Of a stretch of 64,000 bases of DNA, positions 1 through 10,704 are shown in pieces. Source of the DNA: Carya illinoinensis (lineage: Eukaryota; Streptophyta; Magnoliopsida; Fagales; Juglandaceae); NCBI RefSeq assembly GCF_018687715.1, contig NC_056767.1, positions 7,441,001-7,505,000 of the forward strand, written 5' to 3'. Position 1 is the stretch's first letter; each line of letters begins with the position of its first letter. The notes below the pieces were generated by a model. The model did not search any database. It saw only the letters and a list, made by a program, of their open reading frames with translations, and was not told the origin of the DNA. The translations under genes and the position numbers were made by a program.

Positions 1-525
1 ATTATAAAATCTTAACGACACATGCTACATTGATGCAGTACTATATAAAGAGCTTTTGGTCCCAGTTCATGAAAAAAATATCAGGCTTTTGGTCACTGAC
101 ATGCTAACAAAGGGAAGTGAGGGGAAAGATAATTCATGTGCGATGCTAAGATTGTGTTAATAATAACACTCTTTTAAAGCTTATGTTTATGGTATGAAAG
201 TTCAAAGAATGATTTTATTCAATAAATTTAGTTATTCATGCGTCTCGCGCAAGTTTACAACTAGTCTTTTTCTTTAATATTTTTCTTTAATGTAAGACTA
301 AAGGGGTATTACTTGGCAAGCCAGCGTGGCTAGAAGCTGCTGACTAGATCTGCTGCATGTACTCTTGTGACATGTGTCAGGATTTACTAAATAAAAGATA
401 ATATTTAAGGAATCCTAACATAAGGATATTCTATTTGACACAAACTGAAACATCAAGGAGTGATCTTGTGAATTTAAAACCTCGGATGGTGATTTGTCAA
501 AAAGTGATACATGAGGCATATCAGC
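1..525. other. AT-rich intergenic DNA, no gene seen
   Basis: I see no credible coding region, RNA gene or element end here. A short stretch near 235-270 (the cgcgcaagtttacaactag region) resembles sequence near 1300-1330 inside the duplicated segment that follows, so part of this flank may be an older diverged repeat. Confidence 0.5.
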
Positions 526-559
526 AGCAGATTTTCCTTTCCACTCCATAAATGATAGG

Positions 560-804
560 TAATAATGTTTTGTAATTAATTAGATGCATTCAAATTGCTC
601 TTTTATGCGGAAACAGCGAAAGATAAGCCATCCATGTTGGAAGTTTCCTCAATGCTAAAAAATGAATCTAAAGCTCTAACAATTCCCAAAAAGCCAGCTT
701 TTTCAAGAAAAACAGATGAAGATCAGCTGGAAGATAAGCCCATATTGCAGCAAGAAATTTGTTCTGACAATTTTGCTACAATCTCAGAACTGGTAGCCAG
801 ATGA
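560..804 (+). pseudogene. S-receptor-like kinase last-exon fragment, copy A (frameshifted)
   Basis: The translation from 595 ends a G-type-lectin S-receptor-like kinase: the motif LEVSSMLKNE, then ALTIPKKPAFS, an acidic linker and the C-terminal TISELVAR before TGA at 802. In the intact family this is the end of kinase subdomain XI plus the tail. Against copy C at 36039-36349 this copy lacks about 80 bp of upstream exon and intron sequence and 5 bp just before the DKPSM motif. The upstream IRCxQIALLC part is therefore in another frame. No kinase core, lectin or PAN domain is nearby. It is a dead fragment, not a gene. Confidence 0.85.
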
Positions 805-852
805 ACGCAGAGGTCTTGTGAAACGCGATATCATTGTTGCCAAGATTTATAA

Positions 853-1213
853 CTCGTTTGGACACTTAGAATATATCAAAATAACTGTGAGTAATAATAA
901 AATAATTTATGAATATAGTGAAACGGTTTGAGTTAAGATATTTTATTAGATTTTTATAGATAAGTGAGAAGATTTTGAATAATAATATTAAAAAATTGTT
1001 CGAATATTATTTTTGTTTTAAAATTTAAACAAGTTGTACTGTTTTTTATATTGTGTTTAAGAGTTTGAGAAAATTATAATGATTAGGTAATAATTAGATA
1101 AAAAAAATTAAAAATTAAAAATAAATGTTTTGTATTTAAGAGATGTTTAAAAAGAAATTATATGAGAATATTCAAGATCATCTGAGAATACTTGTGTTCT
1201 CAAACAAGACCCT
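853..1213. repeat. MITE-like element with TTTGGACAC / GTTCTCAAACAAGAC ends
   Basis: The block starts ctcgtttggacac and ends ttctcaaacaagaccct; the two ends form an imperfect inverted repeat of about 15 bp. The interior is very AT-rich with no ORF. The same element lies in copy C (36397-36713). Relatives occur near 7840-8065, 9435-9630, 44150-44342 and 56360-56465 in either orientation. A non-autonomous DNA element is the best reading. Confidence 0.6.
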
Positions 1214-1820
1214 ATACTGTTATTATTTAAAAAAATTTAAGTAAAAAAGAATTTTTAAAAAATTAGATGTGATTTTAAATTAAATATCTATCTATTTCTA
1301 CGCATAGCACAAATTTGCAACAAGTCTTTTTTAAGAGCAATGTTAAATATAGTCCTAATTCTATGACGTATAAACTTTACGTACTTTCTTTAAAATATAA
1401 TAGGGTCTATTATTAAAAAATAAATATTTTTATAGGAATCTCATATTTGATACCTTTTTTTTTAAAGAAGTCATGAAGCTTATATGCCTAAAACTTTACA
1501 AGTCATTTCCCTTTTTAGTATGTGAGAGTCAGGATTAGTGACCTCAATGCACTCTTTTTAGACCGTTAACTTAAAAAAAAAAAAAAATTCTTGTAGATAT
1601 TCTATTTTAAATTTAATTTGCTCTATAAATGGAAGCATGCATGATCATAATGCTTATTCTTAACTAATATGACAACTGGTTGTATTACTTGAACATTTTG
1701 TATTTTCATTTTTGAAACATATTTATGGAGAAAAATCCTACTTATCTTCTCTTATACGACACAATAATATATGATTTATTATTTTTATTTTTATTTTATT
1801 TAAATACATATATTGACGAG
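1214..1820. other. Noncoding part of segment A
   Basis: AT-rich DNA shared with copy C (36714-37314) and, from about 1697, with copy B (from 17876). I see no gene in it. The open frame from 1725 is only a low-complexity lead into the PPR fragment. Confidence 0.6.
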
Positions 1821-1961
1821 GAAGGTGAAGGCAGCCTGGGATTGAGATCGGAAGCATCGGATTATAATAGATTGGTCCACGCTTCGATCATGTCAAGACA
1901 TGCTGAAAGAGCCCAAGAGTTGTTTGATAAAATGAATAAGAGCAAATTCATGCCAGCATGA
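1821..1961 (+). pseudogene. PPR-like fragment, copy A
   Basis: A 46-residue stretch ends in TGA and contains SDYNRLVHA, then MSRHAERAQELFDKM, which has the helix-turn-helix spacing of a pentatricopeptide repeat. It is preceded by an acidic linker. The same stretch is intact at 18002-18142 and frameshifted at 37315-37467. There is no organelle-targeting N-terminus and no run of further PPR motifs, whereas real PPR proteins have many. It is a fragment copied with the surrounding segment. Confidence 0.65.
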
Positions 1962-2136
1962 AACTAAGCCGTACTCAATTTTTTTTTTTATCGGATGGGG
2001 CTTGCCGTCACCTTTGGAGAGAGCATCCAGTCGTTGGATTTCAAGCCACAAACGTATAGTTTAGATGGATTTTGTAGCTGAGGTTTGACATGGAATGATG
2101 ACCTTTAGGGCTAATGGGCATATATCTATATAAATC

Positions 2137-2139
<3 letters not shown>

Positions 2140-2169
<30 letters not shown>
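2140..2169. repeat. (TA)n microsatellite
   Basis: About 15 TA dinucleotides. Copy B has only a few A-rich bases at the same place (18312-18330), so the array expanded or was lost after duplication. Confidence 0.9.
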
Positions 2170-2172
<3 letters not shown>

Positions 2173-2208
2173 CCTAATTACGCATGTATTAATACTCACA
2201 GCATATTA

Positions 2209-2280
2209 TTGATATGATATAATTTAATTTGTAAAATAAATTTATAAATTTAAATTTTACAAATCAAATCGTGTGATATT
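2209..2280. repeat. AT-rich palindrome, copy A
   Basis: The arms gatatgatataattt.. and ..aaatcaaatcgtgtgatatt pair around tttataaattta, giving a hairpin of about 70 bp. It is conserved at 18374-18445 in copy B and shortened near 37947-38000 in copy C. It looks like a tiny hairpin MITE. Confidence 0.5.
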
Positions 2281-2448
2281 AATAATATGGACGCGTCTAC
2301 TATGCCAACTGAGTCTCATCGCTGGACGTGCCACCCAGTTGCTTTTTTCTTTTAATTTTCTTTCCATATTTTTTAATCACTTTTTTAACCATTAAGTAAA
2401 AAAAATATATCAATATATTTAAAATCACTTCCTTAATTATTAAGTAAA

Positions 2449-2449
2449 A

Positions 2450-2472
<23 letters not shown>
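2449..2472. repeat. (AT)n microsatellite
   Basis: About 12 AT dinucleotides inside segment A. Copy B has only a short atgtatatat remnant at 18616-18626. Confidence 0.85.
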
Positions 2473-2480
<8 letters not shown>

Positions 2481-3286
2481 CTGAAATCTACACTTGAACG
2501 CACGGTACCCCCGAGCAGCACAGCAGCATTTCTCTAATAATATAGATGTTGTGTTCTCTACGGCAGTTTGAAAATATAGTAACTCAAAAGAGAAACCAGT
2601 GGTAGGCAATTCCAACTACTAGCAAACAAATAAGCAGAAGAAGTTGTCCAAGAGTTTCCATATTTTTGCTATATTGTCACTATTAGAGACAACCCAAAAG
2701 TCTCCGATGAATGGAAATACATTAAGCCAGCAAATATTTTGGGACAAAATACAAAGACGCGTAAAGCATTGTTTTGTTGTGATTAAAAAACATTATGAAT
2801 CTTGTTAAGCCAAATAATAACACTAGTTTAGTTTGACCTAATGACTCCACCATCAGCATCTTTTTTAATTGTTCCAAAAATAAAAATAAAAAACAAACTC
2901 ATTAAAACGCTCACATGAATGGGGAGACAACAAACGTAACCCACCACTGACAATATGTTAGATTTGTCAAACCAAATCTACCGACATCATCTAATATATA
3001 CACTAGTCAACGGTCAGCGTACACGGCACGTATGACTATGTCCAGTTACAGAAATTTTAAAAATTAAAAATAAAGGAAATAAAATGTTGTAGAAAATGAT
3101 AGAAACAGATTATATTATATTAAAAATTATAGATCTACTTGAAATAGTATTATTAATATCAAATTTGTTATTGAATTATCAAATTTATCCGACAATCAAA
3201 GAGATATTTACGTTTGAAAATGGTATATCTAAATAAATTATTAAATAAAAATTATTAATAAAAGAAAAAAATAATATATAATCATG

Positions 3287-3400
3287 AAAGGCCTGTAACC
3301 TAATGGACATTATCCACAGCTTTCAAAATAAAGGTCTGGAGTTCGAAACTTTCATCCTCAAATATATCAATATATATATAACTCGAAAAAAAAGTGGAAG
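3287..3400 (+). repeat. SINE-like sequence with pol III box A/B resemblance, copy A
   Basis: The stretch contains ggcctgtaacctaatgg, similar to a tRNA-type A box, then about 30 bp later ggagttcgaaact, similar to a B box (GGTTCGAANCC). It ends in a TA/A-rich tail with eight A residues. The same block is at 19450-19552. Plant SINEs have this plan, but the length is short and the ends are not defined, so the call is tentative. Confidence 0.35.
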
Positions 3401-3647
3401 GGATATTTGGTACCCACGGCTCTATTGTAATGAAAGCCCAATGGTCAAGTGTAAAGCTAAGGATGAGTCTTATTGATACACATTAAGAATAATAAATAAT
3501 GCATCCGACTAATCAAGAAAGAGATCACTTCAATTAATATGGAGAGTTTTCAAGATATACTTTGGCTTGGAGTTCCACTAGGCATCCTGTGCCGCCCTCT
3601 TATTTCATTACAAGTATATGTGCAGTTGGTATTAGACGTCCTTAACA

Positions 3648-4409
3648 ATGGCGTCATCTGTGGGATCTTTACAGACTTCTAAATGCTTTTCACATGCCTA
3701 CTACCACATGATCACAGACAACTCAAGACTAGGAGAAAAACACAACAAAGATGGAAGCGAAATTGGCGGATATAGAAGAGAAATTAAAGAAGGCAATGGC
3801 CCTAGTACAACAGTTGTAGAAAGAGAATGAGGAGTTAAAGCGGCAACACGTTGCTACGCCACCAGTCAATAACGAACAGACAGAAGGAGATGCTCACAGT
3901 GCAAGCGGGGTCAACGCCGAGGAACTTGGAAAGAGGAAGCTACACAACCAACTGAAGAACTTCATTGATAAATACGAAGAGATGTCAAGAAAAATGGGAG
4001 GATCTTCTTTCATAGAGCAATTGTTGAACCGAACGAATCTCCTTTACAATGATGAAGTAATGGCAATAACACTCTCGTCCAAGTTCAAAATCCCTCAGGT
4101 CGACATATACGATGGGTCGAGGGATCCTGTAGATCACTTGAAAAATTTTAAAGCGCACATAACTCTCCATGACTTTCCAGGAGAAGTTGCTTGATGCACC
4201 TTTCCACTAATCTTGAAAGGAATTGCACGCGGTTGGTTTGTAATTTTATGGCCTGGGGCCACCAACAGCTTCGAAGAGCTGGCCAAGCAACTCTTAACAC
4301 AATTCATGGCTAGCAGACAACGCCGCCACCTTGCAGCCTACCTTTCCACCATTAAGCAGAGAGAATGAAAGAGTTTAAATGCCTACTTAACCCGATTTAA
4401 TAAGGAGAG
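3648..4409 (+). pseudogene. Tat-type Ty3/gypsy gag, copy A, 5' part
   Basis: A primer-site-like sequence tggcgtcatctgtggga at 3649 follows a probable LTR end (cttaaca). The gag frame begins at ATG 3751 (MEAKLADIEEKLKKAMALVQ, a coiled-coil start). It runs through the conserved block FKIPQVDIYDGSRDPVDHL, then a GIARGWF motif and LTQFMASRQRRHLAAYL, all typical of Tat/Ogre/Retand gag. In-frame stops sit near 3817 and at 4192, with another in the KQRE region. This copy keeps about 50 bp (around 3983-4040, including SRKMGGSSF) that copy B has lost. The frame is split at 4410 by a solo LTR and resumes at 5816. Confidence 0.8.
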
Positions 4410-5810
4410 TGTTGAACCCAAGGTTTCAAATTTCATGTGATTATAAATCTACACATGGATTTTGATGATAACAAATGAATTCAAAGAATAAAGGAGTTTC
4501 AAGCTCAAGTTGTTCACACAATGGAATCAAGCACATCAAAGAACCAAGCATGAGCAAGAAGAAAACAAGTTCACATTAAAGTCATAGAGTAATGCTGTAA
4601 ATCTATTAAAATTCGAAATTAGGATTAATGATCAAAATTAATATTTTATCATAAAGCATTAAAATATATTTTCCACATGTGCATGAATTTTTTTGAAAAT
4701 TAAATTTAAAAATTTTGAAAGATGATTGATTGTCATCTTTTGCATGTGCATGCCTTGATTAAAGAGTTGAACTTTGAAAATATTAAAGATGATTGATTGT
4801 CATCTTTCACATGTGCATGTTTTATTTGAATATTTTCAAAAGTGATTGATGTTTTTTTAGACTTATACAAAAGGTAGATGATTTTATTTGAAATATTTGA
4901 AAAGTAAAGTGTACTCATTTTGTCATATGCAAAAAGTAAAAGATTAGGTTTGAATTTTTTGAAAAGGAAAATGTGTTCATTTTGTCATATGCCAAAAGTA
5001 AAAGATTAGGTTTGATTTTTTTGAAAAAGTGAATAATGTTGTCTTTGACAATTGAAAAAGACGAACCTTTTATTTGAATTCTTTGAAAAAGTGAATGATG
5101 TTGTCTTTGACAATTGAAAAAGAAGAACCTTTTATTTGAATTTTTTGAAAAAGTGAATGATGTTGTATTTGACATGTGAATCTTTTTAAATTTGAATATG
5201 AAGTCTCATATGCATATAAATAGATCATTTGAGAGCTTCACATTCACAACACCAAGAGCATACAACATTCATTCAAAGTTTTCATTCTCTCTTCTCTAAA
5301 CATTGAGCATTAATCCTTGTTCATTTTGAGAGATATAGTTTGCGCTGTATTGTTCTTATTTCACTCATTGAGGAGTGTTTTCTGATAACCTACCCACTAT
5401 CAGCTTTTGTATCAGAAAAAGGGTGTTTATAACCCTTGTGCGTGTAGAAAGTATTATACACGGGGAATAGTTGAATCATCACGTGTAAGGTGATTACAAG
5501 TGTAGAGGGTGTTCTACACGAATCCTTTGTAGCGGTGTTGTTCAAAGGTATAATAGGTTTTTATCTCCACCTGAAGGAGGTTGAATAGTGAATTTGGGAA
5601 TCCTCAAGGAGTAGCTTAAGGCGAGGACGTAGGCAGTGGGGCCGAACCTCGTTAACATACTGAGTTTGTTTCTCTCTTCCCCTTACTCTTTATATTTATT
5701 GTTATTTTATATTTTGTTTATATTTTATATTATATATTTGATTTATAATTGCTATTTTTTTTAATACAACTCAATTCACCCCCCCTCTTGTGTTAGTCAT
5801 CTGGACAACA
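4410..5810 (+). mobile_element. Sirevirus solo LTR
   Basis: This 1401-bp sequence matches the LTRs of the complete Sirevirus at 46519-55700 along its whole length, starts TGTTGAAC and ends GGACAACA. It is flanked by gagag (4405-4409) and aagag (5811-5815), a 5-bp target duplication with one change. Copy B shows the unoccupied site near 20510-20525. No internal retroelement sequence is present, so unequal recombination between two LTRs is the likely origin. It is 61 bp longer than the other LTRs because it has one more 61/62-bp unit in its tandem-repeat block (4868-5170). A TATA box (tataaata) lies at 5215-5222. Confidence 0.93.
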
Positions 5811-5815
5811 AAGAG

Positions 5816-6050
5816 GTTGTCCAATTATTATGAAGCATATGGCCTCAATCCCATTCATGACTTAGCTGGCCAGAAAAACACCCTCAACTTTGAGGGAGTT
5901 TATAGACAAGGTTGACGACTACTCGAATGTGGAAGACATGTTACAGGCTCTATTGGAGCCAAGGAAGCAGGAAGTTAAATCTAATTTTAAAAATTCAAGT
6001 AGAGATAGGAAAGCTGAGTATAGTGCAAGGGACATGAAAGACACTCCTCC
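5816..6050 (+). pseudogene. Tat gag, copy A, 3' part (truncated)
   Basis: The gag sequence interrupted at 4409 continues here: LSNYYEAYG in one frame, then MREFIDKVDDYSNVEDMLQA and EPRKQEV in the frame from 5890. These match 20516-20750 of copy B. Homology stops abruptly at about 6050; in copy B the element runs on for many kilobases, so copy A is a truncated element. Frame changes and stops make it non-functional. Confidence 0.8.
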
Positions 6051-6099
6051 CAGGGCTGCTACAAATTTGTGTGTAATAAGGATTTCTAAATTCTGACTC

Positions 6100-6480
6100 A
6101 TAAAGTGTGTACAGGGCTGCTAAGCTGAGTTCTAGAAATTAGGCGATTTTTTATACGGGAATCTGGAAAACATTAGAGTTTCTTTTCCATCATATATAAT
6201 CATAACATTAGCATGAAATTGAGGAGAGAAGAGGATAGAAGGCTCAGTTATGAAGAAAAAAAAAATACTCTTTTATTTTTTAATTCTTCCATGGAGAACT
6301 AAATCTGAGGTAAAGCCTAGGGTGGAGATTGATTAGCGAAAATACTTTGAATTTATTTCAATTCATAGACTAAGTTTTATTGTTTAAGATTCTAGGATTG
6401 AATTCTCTATTTGTTTTAGATTTTTATAAGTTTGAGACAATTATATTAAATCTTGATGTAAAATTTCAAATAAAATATTT
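6100..6480 (+). repeat. Degenerate fragment of the Athila-type LTR
   Basis: The stretch taggcgattttttatacggg, the following TATA-like catatataatcat, and agcatgaaattgaggagagaagagg parallel 27107-27200 in the Athila-type LTR. Similarity then continues more weakly through the aactaaat region (27300-27400). It starts right behind the truncation of Tat copy A. No LTR end or target duplication is recognisable. Confidence 0.55.
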
Positions 6481-6524
6481 GTGTTTTGTTTTCAATTTCA
6501 ATTACGAACTACTGCACAAAGAGA

Positions 6525-6668
6525 TTCACAAAAAAGTTCATCATAAGGTAATATGATATGACATAGTACATCATATTTGCTTTATAATAAAAAAAAAATT
6601 ATAATCTAACGTATTACATCATATCACGACTTTGTGATATAATTTTATTGTGAACCTTGCTGTGGACT
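6525..6668. repeat. MITE-like inverted repeat (CACAAAGAGATTCACAA type)
   Basis: The left arm (gcacaaagagattcacaa ..) pairs imperfectly with the right arm (..attgtgaaccttgctgtgg), and inside them atgatatgacatagtac pairs with gtattacatcatatcac. The hairpin is about 140 bp with no ORF. A second member is at 58385-58560. Confidence 0.55.
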
Positions 6669-6965
6669 AATGATTTTACTTTAATTATTTATTAATCAAA
6701 AAGTGTTAATGCAGAAAGGAGATCTTTTTTCCATATATTAATGTAATAACTTTTAAATAGATTGATTAGAAAATGTATGTAAGAGCATGAAGACTGAAAA
6801 AAATAGGTTAACCCAGCACAAACCCAAATAACACGTACGTATCCAAATTATTCATTTTGATATTCGAGTCGGGTTAGAATTGGCTATTTCATTAAACAAA
6901 CTCGAATATCTCGACAAAAATCTGAATGATATGACATGAGTTGTTATCCCTACATATATTTGCTT

Positions 6966-7615
6966 AGGGATGTAACCGGTCTGGTTGGGTATAGTTTTAG
7001 ACAAAATTTAGGACCAAACCAGTATGTACTGGTTTTGTATTTTTTAAAACCGATTACACACCGATTACGCTCCTAAATCGATACTCTGGTTTTACCGCTT
7101 TCCAATCCGGTTCGGTCTAGTTTTATCGGTTTTAATGTACTATATTATATAATATATATAATATACTACAATGATAATATATTGTAGTATATTATAATTA
7201 TATTATAGACTATGATGATATATTATAATATAGAATATAATGATATATTATAGTATATTATAATATATAGTGATATGGTATTAGTATAACTATTAATACA
7301 ATAAATAAAATGATATAAGATTTTAAAATTTAATATTATATTAATTAGTAATTTATCATATAATACAAAACTATTTTATATATAGTTATATATAAATATT
7401 ATATACAATATAAAAAATTAAAATATATATAAACAGGTTCGGTTCGGTCTGTTCCAGTTTTAAAAAAAGAAAAATCGGAACCGAACCAATTTTGATCGGT
7501 TTTAAGAAAAATAAAACCGGTACTGGACTGAACTAAACTCGGGATCGGACCAATCCTACAGGTTTGATCCGGTCCAGTCCAGTTTATCGGTTTATCGGTT
7601 TTTTTTTACATTTCT
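6966..7615. repeat. CCGGTT-rich inverted-repeat element, copy 1
   Basis: The ends agggatgtaaccggt and accgat..ttacatttct are inverted repeats. The outer 150 bp at each side are dense in ccggt/cggttc motifs, and the middle (7140-7430) is nearly pure AT. A second copy in the opposite orientation is at 44569-45217. The structure is that of a foldback or MITE-like non-autonomous element; I see no transposase. Confidence 0.65.
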
Positions 7616-7839
7616 ATATTCGCTATTAAATTTTAAGATAAACGATGATTTAACAATTTGATAGCAATTAATTAGGATTTTCTATTCTTATCATTCTAAG
7701 TTCTAATATGCAATTCTTATTGTTTTTATATATATCTTAATTTGCGTGCATGGGGACAGACAACGTTAGAGACTATAAATCGTTTGAGACCTTCTGCCGA
7801 AGAAATTATAATTTTGCTTTTATTCACCAAAACTGTTCT

Positions 7840-8065
7840 GCTTGATTATTAAGAATTTTTAAATAAGAATTTTGAATTTTAAGATTAAATATTAAAATAT
7901 TATATTTTAATATTATTATTATATTGAGATTTAAAAAAATTAAAAAAAAGTTAAATTATTTATTATATTTTATATAAAAATTTAAAAAAATTATAATGAT
8001 AAGATAAAAATTTTATATTTGAGATAAAAAAATTTTTATATCAAGCAAAACCTAAAAGATACCCA
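7840..8065. repeat. AT-rich dispersed repeat, diverged relative of the TTTGGACAC MITE
   Basis: The core ttaaattatttattatattt followed by ttataatgataagataaaa resembles the interior of the elements at 853-1213 and 9435-9630. The terminus atcaagcaaaacct resembles the caaacaagacc terminus. No coding capacity is visible. Confidence 0.4.
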
Positions 8066-8159
8066 TTTTGTATTTTTCAAGACAACTAATCCGACTTTAC
8101 TCACTGGACAATGAATGGGTCCTGGGAATTAAAAATGACGTTAACCCGGTTGAACAGTC

Positions 8160-8290
8160 TTAGCTGACTCGGATAAGATCCATAGAAAATCAATCGGCCC
8201 TCCTTCCCACCACTTTCATGAAATTAAAGCTGCTACTTTCTCTCAGAATTGAATATGCTTGTTTAAAAAAAAAAAAAAATGTCCATAATT
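8160..8290 (+). repeat. Direct duplication, unit 1
   Basis: About 110 bp (ctcggataagatcc, accactttcatgaaattaaag, ttactttctctca, tgtccataa) recurs at 9285-9405 with roughly 85% identity by eye. The intervening 1 kb contains a MITE-like element. This is a local segmental duplication. Confidence 0.75.
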
Positions 8291-8307
8291 ATCATTATTT
8301 TAATTAA

Positions 8308-8838
8308 GGGTGTAAATAAGACGAATTTGAAAGAGGAATATGTGGTCAAGTCTTATTGGTTTGATTTTTACTCTAGCACAAGTTAAGCATTTCATCGAGT
8401 TAGATGTTTTATTCGCTATTCGTGTCATGATCAGTTTGAGTTTACTCATGGGCTACTTCATTTTGATAAAATAGATTTATTTTATAAATTTTGATAAATA
8501 AATAATGACTTTTTGCTAATATTTTTATTGAATTTATATATACTTAATGATTATATTCAGAAGAATGCAGTTAACTTGTTTAGTATAAAGAACATAATTT
8601 CTCCTAATATTTTAAAATATTAAAATAGAAATTTAAAGTAAAACTATTTACGATTTATTCAAGTTTAGAGAAACTTATGAGAGTCTAGACAAGCTTTTTA
8701 CAAGTTGTATTATTTAATAATCTATTATAATTTTATGTTCGTAAATGACTGATTTAACAAATTACTAATTGAGCTAAACGTGAATTTGATTGAATTGATC
8801 TTGACTGGCTTATCGAGTAGTCTTATTTATTTACAACC
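8308..8838. repeat. MITE-like element with GGGTGTAAATAAGAC termini
   Basis: The left end gggtgtaaataagac (8308) and the right end gtcttatttatttacaacc (8820-8838) are inverted repeats with a small indel. The interior of about 500 bp is AT-rich without an ORF. It lies between the two halves of the 8160/9285 duplication. Confidence 0.5.
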
Positions 8839-9094
8839 ATAAGCATTGTTGTCTAATGAAGCCGATACTACCAAACCAACATTTTCTTATGTGGATAAAG
8901 TCACAAAGCAATTAGGACATGAAGATAAACATAGAGCATAAGATATTGAAAAATCATCACAAACCTCCCTTACTGAAGCTAACTGCGCGCATAGTTGTGT
9001 CTTAGTGTCAATATCAGTGCGTTGATCTCCAAATTTGGTCAATTGATCTTCTTTTATTTCCTTACTCCCCTTTGTTTTTATATTAGTGATAAGA

Positions 9095-9220
9095 AGTTTG
9101 GCAAACTTTGATTGAGTAAAGAGGATTAAAAGCTATTTATATAACATGCCAAATAAAGAGACATAAATTGAGAAAACAAAAACAAACAAAAAATATTTTT
9201 GAAAACTAAAAGATAATTAA
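9095..9220 (+). repeat. Inverted copy of the sequence at 17760-17870
   Basis: The sequence gcaaactttgattgagtaaa, gaggattaaaagctatt and atgccaaataaagagacata is the reverse complement of 17790-17865 with moderate divergence. It is a dispersed repeat or the remains of an inverted duplication. Confidence 0.6.
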
Positions 9221-9284
9221 TTTTAAAGATAATTAGTTAAAGATGACATTAATGTTACGTCCCTCTCCTCCTCCCAACTGTCTC

Positions 9285-9405
9285 GGATAAGATCCGTACA
9301 AAATCAATCCACCTCCTTAATTGCCACCACTTTCATGAAATTAAAGTTGTTACTTTCTCTCATAATTGAAGCATACTTGTTGATCCATAATGTCCATAAG
9401 GGCAG
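9285..9405 (+). repeat. Direct duplication, unit 2
   Basis: Second unit of the 8160-8290 duplication; see that entry. Confidence 0.75.
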
Positions 9406-9434
9406 TTAGAAACATAAAGGGATCCCACCCATAA

Positions 9435-9630
9435 TACTAAAAATTTATCTTATCTTATATTAACTCGTCATTATAATTTTTTCAGATTTTTATATTAAAT
9501 ATAATAAATAATTTAATTTTTTCAAATCTCAATACAATATTAATATTAGATAATTTATTATAATAATATTTTATTCATTATTATTTAAAACATCTCATCT
9601 CATTTGTATAACCAAACAAGACCCTAGGAA
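9435..9630. repeat. TTTGGACAC-family MITE-like element, inverted orientation
   Basis: The sequence runs from tatcttatattaactcgtc through taaataatttaattttttca to catctcatctcatttgtata and ends accaaacaagacccta. It belongs to the AT-rich family seen at 853-1213 and 44150-44342. No ORF is present. Confidence 0.55.
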
Positions 9631-9639
9631 TAATTAATA

Positions 9640-10704
9640 ATTATTATTAGATAGGATAATTTCAAGTATTTGTTACGATTTTAATTATATTATATATTAT
9701 CCGAATTATAAGGGAGAATATTAATATTATGAGCCTTTTAAATGAATTTGTAGCATTAATTTTGTCTGAATATCCTATATAAGGCAATCCATGTAATATC
9801 ATAGCAAATGATTGAACAGTTAATTGAATTTGCTAGCGAACTCTTTTTGTTAATTGGAAGCTGAAAGCTGATTTCTGCAAGCGTCCTACAAAGACTATCT
9901 ATAATTCTCGAAAACTTATTCTAGATAGTCATGATAATGTCATATGCATTAACCTTAATTAACTTAATAATTTGAGAATATTATTACAATTTATTAATGG
10001 CTAAAATTAAATATATGTGAAATCACAACCGCTCGTCGTAAAAGATTAGGAATGATAGGTAGATTTTATTATTTATATTATATTCTTAATGTTGAATATT
10101 TAATTACATGGATAAAGTATAGTGTTAGTGTTTAAACTTAATATCTCTATTTTAATATTATGTGAAATTAATTACTTATTCTAAAAATTTAAACTGATAA
10201 AAAGAAATAAATTTTATTATTAATTTGTATTATATTCTTAGTAATATCAAATTGCTAAAATCTCCCTCTCATTGGAAGTCAAAATATTATCCTCAATACT
10301 CCCAAGCCTCATCACACATGTACTGTATATCCGATTCTGTATAGGCGTCGATTATCCCCTGATTACATGTGATTAGAAAAAAAATCCCCTGATTACATGT
10401 GACTGCTTTCATACACCTGCACCAATGGAGTAGATCGTGACTCTTTCTTCGACAATTTTTTTCCTATAGACAGGGACCGTTTACTGAACGGGACAGGGAC
10501 CTATGCAGTATTTTGACTGGATCCGGTCACCCAAATATTATTGGAATTCAGATTAGTTTACTAACAATTGTAGTCATTTTAAACGAAAAGTTTAGGTAGC
10601 ACAATTCACCCAGTACAGATCATCGCCGCACTTCAGAGAAGCGAAGAGCCTCCACAAAGCATTGAGCATCGGCATCCAGAATTTTAACAACGCCAACATC
10701 CACG
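9640..10704. other. Upstream region of the DUF247 gene
   Basis: No separate gene is visible. A TATA-like cctatataagg lies at 9774-9784, about 920 bp before the DUF247 start codon. It could serve a transcript with a long or spliced leader, but nothing confirms this. A short direct repeat, tcccctgattacatgtgatt / tcccctgattacatgtgact, is at 10355-10405. Confidence 0.4.

Larger units (their letters stand above)
526..3647 (+). repeat. Copy A of a three-copy segment carrying gene fragments
   Basis: This block recurs at 17876-19804 (copy B) and 35978-38440 (copy C), all in the same orientation. It holds, in order, the last exon of an S-receptor-like kinase (A and C only), a TTTGGACAC-type MITE (A and C), a short PPR fragment (all three) and about 1.2 kb of conserved noncoding DNA. 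A and B continue past the end of C into a SINE-like sequence, a probable LTR end (cttaaca) and the Tat gypsy primer site at 3649. C loses homology near 38440. The segment is either a genomic duplication or gene fragments carried in a long Tat LTR; the sequence alone does not settle this. Confidence 0.85.

Noticed and set aside
1725..1820. N-terminal extension of PPR fragment A rich in Leu, Phe and Tyr
   Set aside because: Not conserved in copies B and C; it is AT-rich intergenic DNA read in frame.
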